Source: Heliocidaris tuberculata (lineage: Eukaryota > Echinodermata > Echinoidea > Camarodonta > Echinometridae). From it: DNA of 64,000 bases. This document shows, in pieces, positions 36,111 to 48,500 of this stretch (position 1 is its first letter; each line of letters begins with the position of its first letter). The stretch covers positions 11,633,468 to 11,697,467 of the forward strand of contig CM046847.1 in the NCBI GenBank assembly GCA_025618425.1, in the 5' to 3' direction. The position numbers were made by a program, and so were the translations under genes. The notes beneath the pieces are model-generated. The model did not search any database. It had not been told where the DNA came from and saw nothing but the letters and a program-made list of their open reading frames with translations.

Positions 36111-37949
36111 AGACGGCTGACTGGATGATCCTGTCAGTGTCAGAGCCATGATACTGGAATGAAATCGATCATGTAGTCGAAATGTCAACCGTCTCGCGTA
36201 AGTCGTCCGTCTAATAACCGCAGTAATTCATTCATAGAATGGTCGAGGCCGTTGGCCTAACGTACAATGATGCATGGACTCTAAAATAGTTGAATTAAGT
36301 CAGCAAACCTTTTATCAAGCTATAGAACCTGCGACTCCACTTGCATGTAGAAGGAAAGATAGTTATGGTTAAAGATCAAGATCGATCATTTATTCGCTTC
36401 TTATAATCTTCTTCTTCTTCGTGACCAAACAAAATACTTTGACTTAATTTGATATGATTTGATTTGTTTCCACGATTATTTCCACCATCAATTTAAGTAT
36501 ATCCAGAATTGAGTTATAATTTTTTTTTATTTCAGGAAACGTGGAAAGAAAAATAGTCATAGCTGTAGTTCATGTCTAGACATTCTATCATTACTTCTTA
36601 AACCAAATCTACTACATTAATTTTCAACAGAAGGGACTCTTTAAAATTGAGTCATCAGTATTGTGTTCCAGGGCATCCCATCTTTATGTTGTCAGAGTCG
36701 TCCATTGATCTGTATTACACATCTAATCTTATAATGTAAGTATATCATTATACATTTGCTAGGCAATATTAGAATGATTTAATGTGGTTAGGTAGTCTAT
36801 AATCCCTGCAATGAAAACTCCTTCGATTTGTCGTAAAGTCATGGACGTATTGGTACAAATTAACGCACCAAAACGCCTTACTCATAGGAAATCAAATTGA
36901 GTATTGATTCATTCATCTTAAACAGACGTGTTGAGAACCAGATTTCTAAACAATAGTATTCATTGTAGTGAAATGTCCTGTCCTATGATAACATTTAGTT
37001 AGTCAAATGGATATTTCCTGAACATTTAATCACATTACGCACGTGCCATGCTATATAGGAACTTAAATAAAAAAGATATTGACATTCATGTTATTTCGAA
37101 GTCTCGCGTTCGAATTAACACATAAAAACCATGATGGGTCATAGTTCTCTAAAATTCACAATGTTGGGTAGTCTAAAAAGAATTTAATAATGCGAACAAA
37201 GTCGTTTCATCCTCAATAGAAAGTGTTAAAAGGATGAAAATGAATCATGCAAGTGAACTTTAAAGAAGTAGTACGTTTTTTGTAACCTTAGTGCAGAAGT
37301 GCAAACATACATTTACAGTTTCTTTGTGCCTATTTCATCCAATAATTTGATAAATTAAGTAGGACCAATATAAGAAATGGAAATACTCTTCACGGATATC
37401 TAAAAAAACAAAAGTTCTATATTTAGATGAAATCCCAAACGAACGTTATATTGCCTTAGGAAGGTTGCTCTTAAAGCATTTCGATGAAGTAGTTTTCTCT
37501 AGAATCGGGAGATGCCGTTTAGCAATGGAAAGGGGGAGATTGAGAGCAATTTGTGAGACACACCCATTATGAAAATCCAAATATAGATACAAGATATTCC
37601 CGTAGCTATGAAAGGCGAATCAAATTTTGATTGAAATGACATTCGGAAGTAGGGGCAATATTGAGTCAAGTCGATAATGCTTTAAAGCAGATGGGTATAT
37701 CGTTCCATTTTTCAGAATTATTGCTTCGGCTTTCACGTTTGGTGTCAAGGAAAAAATGAAAAAGGTCATAACAAGTTTTATATTTGCCCCTGAAATGACC
37801 ATGTTTTAAGTATTAGTTGAAATTGTCTCTTTATCATGTTTATAAACTTATTCTTTTTGTAGCAATAAGTTAAAGGTCATTTATTGAAATGTCTTTATTG
37901 ATGTCGCTCCACAAACCGGTGGAAATGAGAAGTGAAAAATATATTAAAC

Positions 37950-38005
37950 AAAAGTAAATAAAGGAAAAGTAAATAAAGGAAAAGTAAATAAAGGAAAAGT
38001 AAAGA
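37950..38005. repeat. 16-bp tandem repeat AAAGTAAATAAAGGAA
   Basis: Three near-perfect copies of AAAGTAAATAAAGGAA followed by a degraded copy; a C/G run (38067-38080) follows within 65 bp. Confidence 0.85.
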
Positions 38006-38169
38006 AAAGAAGTATGAGAAAGGAGACGAAAATAAAGAATGTTTTGCGAAGTAAAAGCTAAACAAGGGGGGGGGGGGGGAGAGCCTAACAAAGGCAAGAG
38101 GGGTAGTGTTAAGCGCCTATTTTTTTTTCCAGAACAATAATATTCTGAAAATCAAAGAACAATTACAGA

Positions 38170-38490
38170 ATGATCTACTCCGAAGATTGTTATTCCAAAG
38201 GTTATCCAATCCGAAGGTTTATTTATAACAACCCGAAGAAATATCGAAACTTCGGATAAACAAATCTTCGGAATATTACAATCTTTGGAATTTTACAAAA
38301 ATATTCTGGTGGCTAAATTTGGATGACAAATTAAATCATGACTGAAATTGCTTTCGGATGTAGGCGTAAAGTTGAGTCAAATCTGTAATACACGGTCAAA
38401 CACAAACTGAGCACTATTAGGAACATTCGACCGTAACCATCGGAATTTGTCTAACCTTTGGAATATTACGAACCTTCGGAACGACAAGCC
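38170..38490. repeat. Decayed TTCCGAAGGTT-type repeat
   Basis: CCGAAGATT, CCAAAGGTT, CCGAAGGTT and their inverted forms AACTTCGGA, ATCTTCGGAA, AACCTTTGGAA, AACCTTCGGAA recur at 10-30 bp spacing. A smaller cluster of the same words is at 20195-20280. Confidence 0.55.
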
Positions 38491-38939
38491 TTCAGATGCA
38501 GAACAACTTACTCAAGGAAGATGAAGGCAACAAACCAAGGAGCAGAAAAGAAATCGGCAGTCTCGTCTCATTTCCTCCTAATGAACGACCGGGTTGACCT
38601 ATAACGGAATAGGGATCACCAATAGGTATAGTAGTGCCCTGGTTGACACATTAACGGGGACATCTTGGCACCCCTGGAGGGGATTAGGATAGTACATAGA
38701 AGGTCATGAACGCTTCCCTCCAGACGGTTCTGCCGTCTTGGTGTACTGAGTGTATGTTTGAAGAAACCGCAGTGTTTTACGAGGCTGGCGGGCGGAGCGA
38801 CTTGACGCTTCAGGACTCGCATTAAAGACTTCTTAAAAGTTTCTTTTATATTATATCCTCAATTTGGCTATTCGTTTGAAATTCATACCTTTTGTGACGT
38901 TCCTGATGTTCCTCAGCGCTTTTCATGTCATTATCATTA

Positions 38940-39175
38940 CTCCGGTCATTTGATTAAATGGCTGTATTGTGCACCATCTCCACTCCACTAGAGAGCATTT
39001 CAGCCAGTCGCCTTGTAGCTCCAGATAACGTTTGCAACCTACCGGGTGCCCACTTATACACCTACGTGGAGAGAAGCAATGTACATAAAATGCCTATAGG
39101 ATATAAGCCGGGGATCGAACCCACGACCTTTACATTTCTAGTTAAGTGTTTAAACCACTCGACTCCGACACATCT
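38940..39175 (-). mobile_element. tRNA-derived SINE, second family
   Basis: On the minus strand the head reads GTGTCGGAGTCGAGTGGTTT (A box), then GTCGTGGGTTCGATCCCCGG (B box), followed by a body containing GTGGGCACCCGGTAGG and CTGGAGCTACAAGGCGAC. The tRNA-like part cannot form a clean cloverleaf with a matched acceptor stem, so this is a SINE and not a tRNA gene. The 3' boundary is uncertain. Confidence 0.7.
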
Positions 39176-40529
39176 ACTGAACGGTGCAGCAACTTTACAT
39201 TGCAAGTCTTATTACTTACTTGTTGCAATACCTACAAAACAGTACGCCAGTGAGTAGGCCAACAGCTGTTTCTCGTCGAATAAGGATTAAAACTCTAAGA
39301 CTCACCACTCAACATAATTACAACTTAAAATCAAATACATTTATTTGAATCAAAATAGGCATATTAAGATAACAAAGGAGACTAGGGGAATGGACAGTTA
39401 GATACCTTTATTTTTTAAATTAAGACAAATGAATTATAGATTAGGAATGAATGATTAGAAATCAGAAATCACACATTTAAAATGTGAAATTAGAAATTAG
39501 AAATTAGAATATTTGTATTAAAAATTCCAGATCAAATTTCTATTAAATGTATTGACATTTAAAATGTATTATCTGATATTTGTTGGGAATTAACTAATTT
39601 TTTAGCTCATTTCGTAAACGGATTTAGAGAAATAAAGAGAAAGGTTTCCTGTTGAACGATAATCTTTTTTGCTTGAACTTGAAAATATATTTTCCTCCGC
39701 AAATTTATGATAGAGCCATGAACAGTTAAAGAAAAACTGACAACTTCAAAAAATTGTTCAACCGTACTTTAATGTGTTATTACGATGAACCGGAAAGTAA
39801 CCTGAATGATATGGGGTATGTACTTTTTGCCTCTTGCCTTATATCATAGGAAAATAAATCCAAATTAAGAAATTAACACAATTCTTATCTTAAATAATTC
39901 AAGAAACGCAAAGGCCTTGAGACGCTTCAAATGAAACACATATGTTCAATTTCAACTCAGACAAAACACCCCTCCCCCTCCGAAAAAAGGGCTAATCGGA
40001 CATGATAATTTAGGATATCAACTATCAAATAGAGTGTTGATAACCATCTTGCACGTCCTGGCAAATTTCTGAAGCAGGCCGCGAAAATGTTAAAGGTTCA
40101 TGTTATACATATTTCCAGACTTCCCAAAGCTTTGCTGCAGAAAATTAATGATTTTGTATTGAGGGACAGGTCAGTGTACTTGGATTAATCATGTCAAGAC
40201 GAATAACTGTTTTTGCTTGAAATATTTTTATAGAAATAGTAAAGTGTGTTGTTCATGAATGTTTAGTTGTTTGCTCTTTGTGTTTCCCTGTTTTATTTCA
40301 ATTAGACTAGTCATGGACATACCCATCTGTCCCGTACTGAATTGAAGCCCTTGCATAGCCTTAAAAGTAATGAATAGCAAAAGCCATGAACAACGTTGAA
40401 TAGTAAACTGTTTACCGAATCACTTATCATGCTCATAGTGAGACAATGTCCCCTGTACTGCAGCACATGTTCAGTGGAAAAGGGGATAGTCTTTGTTATA
40501 TCCTTGAACGTGGAGAACATACTAGTCAT

Positions 40530-40775
40530 GTTTTCACAATATATTCACACTATTCATACTGTCTTCTTATTGTGTTCACACTGTATTCACAATATATCCA
40601 CAGTGTGTTTACAAAGTACGACACACTTTGGGAAAAGAGAGAATTGCAGGGCGTACACACCAAACTGAAACAACAGTGTGTCTTTGAAAACCCTTCAATG
40701 TGTGGCTATTATGGAAACATTGTGTGCGGATAAAATAGACACTGTGTGCATAATGTTTTAACATTGTGTGACACT
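40530..40775. repeat. Third CACTGTG-type locus
   Basis: TTCACAATATATTCACAC occurs with small changes near 40533 and 40581, with GTGTTCACACTGTATTCAC, ACAGTGTGTTTAC, ACACTGTGTGCATAATG and AACATTGTGTGACAC. Short frames here are repeat artefacts. Confidence 0.5.
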
Positions 40776-41758
40776 GTATTTTTTTTCTTCATCATTTTGA
40801 GCAAAGTGTTGGCCTATCTTTAAGATGAAGACCTTATTGGGGGAAGAGCAGGAAATATTCTGCTTTCAAGTCGGCTGCGGATTGCTCCGCGTGATCAAGC
40901 CACCTGTTACCCTGTGAGAATCTGATGATACTTTGTAGATTTATCCTTCGTCCTCTTTCTCTCTCTTTCTTTCTTTCTCTTTCCTCATTATCCCGTTCAC
41001 ACTGTCGTCATCAAAGATAATTCTTTTTCCTAAAACAACCATTCTTCATCCGTTTATGAGATACATGCATCCTATTCGCGTAATGGTGCACAACTGAAAG
41101 ATATTTAGCTCTGAATTAGGGAAATGCATGCGGCCAAAAGATACAGATTGTAGGATGATCCAGGCTGAGCTGCTCCATCTCCATACATAGGATCACTTAC
41201 CACTGCACGTCCTCAGTCGATTGTATTAAGACAGATGCATTAATGAGCTGATTCAAAGGTTTAGAAACACTTTTAAATCAGTTACAATGCCGCGTGGGAC
41301 AGATATGACAAAGGAATATTTGAAAAATCTACCCTGTTACGCAAGGTGAGATATTTTGCTTCAGGTTTCCGATTTTGATCACATTGCATTTAGCTTATAC
41401 AAACTTAATTATGGTGGCACTTGAAACTCGATTTGAAGAACCGCAGTGCAATGTAGAAAACAGGAGGCTTTGAAAGTTTCAGGAAAAAAATCCATAATGA
41501 AATAGAGAATGATGAATTATTTAAGTCTTTAAATTCAATGCACAAAATGACAATTTCTTAAATTCGGATTAGGAACTAACTGGCTTATTTTTTCATGTTT
41601 TTCAATCACAAAAAATAGTATACACACAGTTGCCCACTTCTTGTGTTGTAATCTTAACGAATGCAATAATATCATGGCTGTCTTTGCTTGATCAAAGCTT
41701 TCTGGTACTTGATATCATTGGCCCTGTCTTTATCTCTCATTTGTTTGATTTTATCTAA

Positions 41759-42172
41759 CCCTTTCGAGACAATTGACCACATTTTGTGGTTTGGCTAAAT
41801 AACTTTTGATTCAGACCCCTAAAAAGTATACCGATGCAAGAGTAGAAAGAGCAAAATTTCTGCACACACTATGTCCATTTTTGTTGCATGACCATATATA
41901 ATTGTATTTGATGCCAGGAATTTTAAAAACAAAAATAAGTTTTAAAATCCTTAAATTCGCAACACATTGAGAGGTTCAAAGTCATTGTTTTTTTTACAAA
42001 AATTGGCAATCTTTTTCAACTTTTCGACAAAATTCTCAACCATGTATAATGTTTTCCAAGACACTACACAGTATGAGAACAATGTTGCACTAAAAGAAAA
42101 ATGTTATTGTTGCCAAATTGAAGAACAAAATGTGATCTATTCAGCACTTCAATAATTCCTGTCCTGAAAGGG
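41759..42172. mobile_element. piggyBac-like MITE (CCCTTTC ends)
   Basis: The left end CCCTTTCGAGAC and the inverted right end GTCCTGAAAGGG are matched with two differences in 12 bp. The right flank is TTAA (42173-42176) and the left flank CTAA (41755-41758) is one change from TTAA. The CCC start and TTAA target fit piggyBac. The 414-bp interior is AT-rich with no transposase; the 62-codon frame inside it is not recognisable. Confidence 0.6.
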
Positions 42173-43424
42173 TTAAATTGAATTGCTAACAGAGTTGACT
42201 TTCCTTTTTGGTAATAATTCTTGTTTAATTTGTACCTATATAAGAATAATCTCATGTTGTAAAAATTAAAAAGGCACGCAGAGAAGGATTTGCAATAAGC
42301 AGTATTCCTTTTGGTCAGTGTTCTGGTGGGTACTGAACCCTGTTCATTAAACATAGTTTCTTCAAACTGTAGCGTCTCTAGGACCGAACAAAATAATTAT
42401 CCACATGCAGCGATTTTTCTCATCGAACTTTTCTATTCACTTTGTCTGTTTGTTTGTTTGTTTGTGGCCACATCCTAAATGAACTCCCCATGCACGCGTC
42501 GGCATCGTGGATACATCGAAAGCAATAATCACCCGAGCGGAATAATCAATTAGGTCCCAAACACATCGAATGGCGTCAAATTCATAAATGGTTCATGTTT
42601 GTATGAGAAGTGATCATACACTGTATGCAAAGTTTGGTTTACGCCATGCTGTTTGAACCATTTTGGTCAAAGCTAATTGCGTCAGGATAGGCTGCGTGGG
42701 ATAATCTACTGTGCTGTTTCTTGTCCAATTTTTATTTAGCCCAGTTCATGCCCTCAGTGCATGGGTCAATATACTCGTAAACCACCTTTCCTGACGATGC
42801 CTCCTTTCGATAACTATGTGTTGATTTGTAAATTTACGAAATGATTGAATTAACAGAATTGTATAGTTTATAAGACGGATTTTATTTTAGCATGATTATG
42901 GTGAAAATTCAAGTAGAAATTAAAAAAAAAAATCAATAAAGCAAACACACTTAGAAGCTTTCAAATTTCACGTCATAACTAACATCTGATAAATACGCAA
43001 TCATTTTACAGGGTATACATTAGATGGATATTGCATTAGCATGATTAGCGGTAAAATAATAATGGGTATTATGGTCAATGTACATGTACAGTAATCTTCA
43101 GAGATTCAAAGAAAATGTCTTTGTCTTCTATTCAAAATTAGATGTTAAGAAGTCAGATTACAGGCCGAGATCTAAGGTTTGAGTACAATTTGTTACATTT
43201 TCAAAATTAGGTATTTCTTTTTAATTCAATACTGTGAACAGGTGAATGCAATGTTATTTTGTGGCATAATTCTATTCATATTTAATCTGCTAAATAAAGA
43301 GGTAAGAGGTTTAGTCCGGTAAATTGTATATGCCTTTCTTGTGGGAGCATCATGTAATGATAGAAAAAGCCAATTCCCTCTTAAGTTTAGCTTTATGCGA
43401 TAATCCGAGAAGGAACCGGGGGGG

Positions 43425-43800
43425 GGGGGGCGGATATGTCACCGACTAATATCTCTCATTTAAACGGGGCATGGTCCAAACCGCGATAAGAATAAAGAAG
43501 GGGAATAGACACTGCATATCTTAAATTAGATGTGAAGGGGGCACAATCCAGATAGCGTAAGAAGAAAGAGGGGGAAATGAACAGACTATCTGATGTAAAA
43601 GGGGCACGATCCATATCGAGTAGGAAGAAATAAGGTCAATGTATGTGCTGTTTGCTTATCTTAAATATCTTATGAGAAACGGATATGATCCAGAGCTCCT
43701 TCAGAGAACCAAGGGAATGAGTAAATCATCTGCATATCTTAAATATCTGATGTGAATAGGGTACGTTGTAGATCGCGTGAGGACGGGCAGTCATTTCTGA
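43425..43800. repeat. Minisatellite, ~90-110 bp unit, 4-5 diverged copies
   Basis: The words TGCATATCTTAAAT, ATCTGATGTGAA, GGGGCACGATCCA and AAGAAGAAAGAGGGGGA recur in the same order, e.g. GGGGCATGGTCCA (43467), GGGGGCACAATCCA (43538), AGGGGCACGATCCA (43601), GGATATGATCCA (43681). It starts next to a 10-12 G run at 43419-43430. Confidence 0.7.
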
Positions 43801-44109
43801 AGGAGAATATAAACTCCGTCCTACATGCATTTCAACATCAATATCCGAAGTATGGGTGTAAGGATCTTCGGATGTACATGTATAACCTTGGAGGGCTTAG
43901 GACTTCTGTACGCTTTAAAAGCCGTTGCTTCTGTAAAATGTTGAATGATTGCAACAGCGCCAATGACCGTGTTTCACGTTTTTACAATGTCTGCCATTCT
44001 TCAAGAGTTTTCACGATTTTGTAAACCGTCAGTGAATATAAATTTTATTAATTTATCCTCACATTTCCACCTAAATAACAGCCTGACTACGGAACCATGA
44101 ACCATGAAC

Positions 44110-44134
44110 GGGGGGGGGGGGGGGGGGGGGGGGG
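44110..44134 (+). repeat. 25-base G run
   Basis: An uninterrupted homopolymer of 25 G. Other long runs: 32956-32978 (23 G), 32780-32797 (18 G), 28147-28171 (25 C on the plus strand), and about a dozen of 9-14 bases elsewhere. Confidence 0.95.
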
Positions 44135-45528
44135 ACTGTGTATCTGGGCCTCCTCTACCTTATTAACATGATGAATGCCATAAGAATATAAATTATGTTT
44201 CCCATTATATCTTAGAAGTGTCTTTTATAACGTCAAATAGTATCATCCCCATTTTAGAGTAGAAGGCCAGCGAAACCTACTTAATAAGTTATTGAAGACT
44301 GCAACATTTCAAAGAGGGTGTAGCATTCTTATTTATTATAAAATAAATTGTTCAAAGTCGTTATACGTATGTCGATGTCATATTTCTTTTACCCACCCAA
44401 AAATGTAGTTCTTATTATCCCCATTTACATTCCTTGAAAGAATGCCACGGCCTCCATTAGCATGATTAGATATAAAGCTTAGAGCTTCAGTCGTCACGAT
44501 TTTTCTTCCCTTAACAAAAATTTGGGATACTTAAGACTACCATCTCCCCACATACACTCATTCTGTTTCGGCATACGTTTGGGTTTTTAGGATAACCCGT
44601 CTATTTTGGCAAAAAAACAAACTAGTTTGGACACTTAACAGGACAGACTTTTTGGCAGAGATCAAGATGCTGCTTTATGACGTCGTGAAGATTCAGTCTT
44701 CCTCCGCTTGAAGCACATCGGACGTCCCTGATCTAGACCGAGCTATCATCCCGTGAAGTAGTTTCAAGCAGCTGAAGATTGGTGAGACAGTGATGATAGT
44801 TGCTCGTAAGACCGTGACTAGAAAAACAGTGTCTAGCCCAGTATGACATCAAGCGCAAGGGCTCATGGGAAGGCGCACTTTGGGTCTCTTTAATAACTCG
44901 TCTTAAACGTGTATGCTATAAGCGTCTTCTTTGATATATCATGTTCCATTTGCGCACCCGGCAGACGTCTCTTCCTGTACTATGTATCGTATCATTGCTT
45001 CATAAAACAGTCGTGATGTGGAAAAAAAAACCCACAAAAAAAAAAAGTTTGAGGATGTTGTTGCTTTTAAGTATTATCAACTCATTATCTCATCTTCCAA
45101 ACATTGTAGAAAAATACTACTTGGTCAGTTGGGCTGACATGAGAAAAAAATAAGAATGTAATTGTTTCTGCTTTTGTTATTGCTTGTTCGTAATTGAAAA
45201 GGTCCTGCACTAAAATGCACTGCAATCGTGAAGTTAGCATGAAATTAACTCAGCAAAACTTCTTCCTTTTTACCATTGTGCGATAACCGTGGGTATTGCA
45301 TTCTCAGTTATACACTCATGAATGCAAGTTATTTATGTTTTGTGTATATGGTGCGTGTGAGGGTGTGCGTGTGCGTGTGTGTGTGTGTCAATGCAATAAG
45401 AATAATACATGTAACTGGGGGACATGATTTGAGAAAATTAATTTTTCTCATCATTTATAACAAATCTAGAGCTCTTGCTTCTAGCATTATGGTCTTTTTC
45501 TTGATCAGTATCATCAGGCGTAATTATC

Positions 45529-45559
<31 letters not shown>

Positions 45560-48500
45560 TCAATCATTTCTCATTGTCTTTGTTATCACTCTGTCATCAC
45601 CCTTTCTCATCATCGTCAGCAAAACCACCACTATTGATATCAACGATCTTTTCAATAGTCCAATCAGCACACGTAATCATACTATTTGCAGCATCGCTAC
45701 AATTTCCATCATTTTCATCATCATCCGTAATCATCTCTTTCTCGATCATCACCACCACCGTCATTATCATCATCGTCGTCTTCAATGATTTTGAGGGAAC
45801 AATATCATAATTATAAATGAACGCAACCTTGTGAAAAGCATTTTCTCATTTTATGTATCCCGCACTCTATTCACATATACATCACGCACACAGACAACCT
45901 AACCCACATACGCATTCAGTATGAACACATAAACTTACGCACATATGAAACATTAACAGAGTCTATATATTCAAATGGTATAGGTTTCACCTTTTTTAAT
46001 CGAATCAAAGCACCTTCGTTTAAATTCGTTCTGAAAGTTACTAGTCATCAGTTCTTTATACGGCCCAGATATCGCACCTATCAACTCGATACAAGGATAC
46101 TTGCATTGTCTTAATAACCATTTATTCGTACTTTTAATCCTGGTGTGAAGATATAAATAATCAGTTTTTACATACTTTCCTTCACGAACCAGTTTGAAAA
46201 CAAAATAGTTTGAAAATAAAAGATGACAGAGAGGCATTAAGGGAAGAGCGACAGAGAGTGGGTATCTGTGAGAGAGTGAGAGAGAGAGAGAGACAGACAG
46301 AGAGTGACAGAGAGAGAGAGAAAAACGGCTAAAGCTGACAAGGAATACGAAGAGAAACATCTCAGGAAAGGTACGTCACAATGAGGGAAGACAACGATAG
46401 AAAAGAAACATTATGAGCTTCATGTATGAGAGAAAATAATTATCTATATAGAAGAAAAAAGAAAAGAGTTGACAAAAAAAAATCACACGATTGGGGATAC
46501 AAGATGAGAAAGAAGGGAAGGAATTAGAAACGAATGCATACATGAGAGCGAAATAGAAATGCGATACAACTTCATATGTTGTGAGTCTTGGTCCCATATT
46601 GCATAACACACGAGAAAAAACATTGTGCAATAGCTATTACTCAAGTACAGTTCACACTCCTACATTCAAATATTTCTCCGTCTTCAAGTTAGACTCTTAA
46701 AAAAGTGATGTTTCGTTCTTTCAAATCATATTGATAATTAATGACAGTAATATTCCACACTGTGGAAATGTACCACGAATAGAAACTTTATAACACAAGA
46801 TATGACTGATTTTAATAATGTTTTTCATTGTAATGCGCAAACTTTCCATGTTGATACAGGTGTTAATGTGCATATTAACTTGCATTACAAGTTGATTATC
46901 CAATAAATAATATTGTATATTCCTTACAGAGAGAAGATAGCTATATTGTCGGTATAAAGTACAACCTAAGTTGGTCCCAAACCTTTGAGAAATGATATAG
47001 CCGCAGTACATGAGGAACTTATTATTATTCGTGTTCAATCTTATGGATAATTATTTTCTCATCGACAAATTGTGCGGTAGATGTGCAATTTATATTTCAT
47101 ATAAAGTCGAAAATTATACGGGCAGTTAATTTTGATGTGATGCATTTCAACACGAGGCCAGCTCATTTGATTTTCCTCAAAGACTACAGTTAAATGTTAG
47201 ATACAACTGAATTGCCTTTCTACGTGATCTTGTCTTCCATTTTAGAATAGAAAATATATATCTTTAAAATACATATATATTCACTAACAAAGGTTAACAA
47301 CTTAAAACTGTTGCTCATGTGCGAAGGTGTCATTAAAGATCTTACAAATTATTTTTTGACATAACCCAAAAGGCCTTTTTAACGATATCTGGTAGCATCT
47401 GAAAAGATGAAATATATTTCAAATTAATTACAAGAAAATTATGTCATAATTCGCAAGATTATATTCCCAGAATCCATTTAAAAATATCATTTTCGGCATA
47501 TTGGCAGTGATAGCAATATAATACGGACTGATTTTTTCTTAATTTCTAGATAATTTAATATGATGTTAAATTGCATATGACTTGTAATATATATATATAT
47601 TTCCATTTCGTGTTCACAAGGTATTTCTTCATGTTCTTTGACAATAAATGTTTAAACCAAGCTTTTCAATGATCTACATTCCTTCTTAATTATGTACAGG
47701 GAGTTACAAGGTATATTACCACATCTTCATATACATTCTTTGACCATTAAAATATGCAAATATAGAGGATCTCCTTGTTCTTAATTCTAGCAAGTACAGG
47801 AAAAAGAAAAGTATTTTTATAATGGCGAACTATTAGCAGACATACGACACAGTTAACTAGTTCTGGGGTTCAACGGATCAAAATGACATGGGGGAAAATA
47901 CTGTCTGACAAGGGTTGGGTAAATACTGGCCTTATCATTCCGAATCGACCCATATGTGCTTTAAAAATAAAGTTTTGACTAGTAAAATTAGAACAAACGT
48001 TGATGAACAAACGTTGATTAATCCCGCTACAAAAGTACCAATGAATTTAAAAAACGTTGCATCTCCTATTGATTTAATCATGAACACTTTAAAATTCATT
48101 GTATTTATCATTCAATGCTGTCACGATCTGTTTGCTTCGACAACAAGTAATATTATATTTATCCTAAATATTAATAAAGTTTTTATTATTTAACTTCAAG
48201 ATCACTCATTTAAAAAAAAATACCATTATCGTCCCACAAGTGTGCATGTTATCTTTCAGATACACACAAGAATGGCTTAAGCAATTTTATCATATTAGGT
48301 AGGATGAGATAGTCAGGAGTCTTGAATGTGATAGCTCGCTGGATACTGTTTGCTAAATTAAGGGAGTTCTTCGTCTAAATATAATGATGAGATCTCCTAG
48401 CGGGGTCAACTTTCGCCTCTGAGTTTCCGCAACTAGCATCCCAGCCCGGATATGCCCGTGGCCGTGGAATGGCTTTTATAGTTGACCCCCCTCCCTCTTT

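Noticed and set aside
45529..45785. His/Ser/Ile-rich 170-codon frame
   Set aside because: Driven by CAT/ATC simple repeats.
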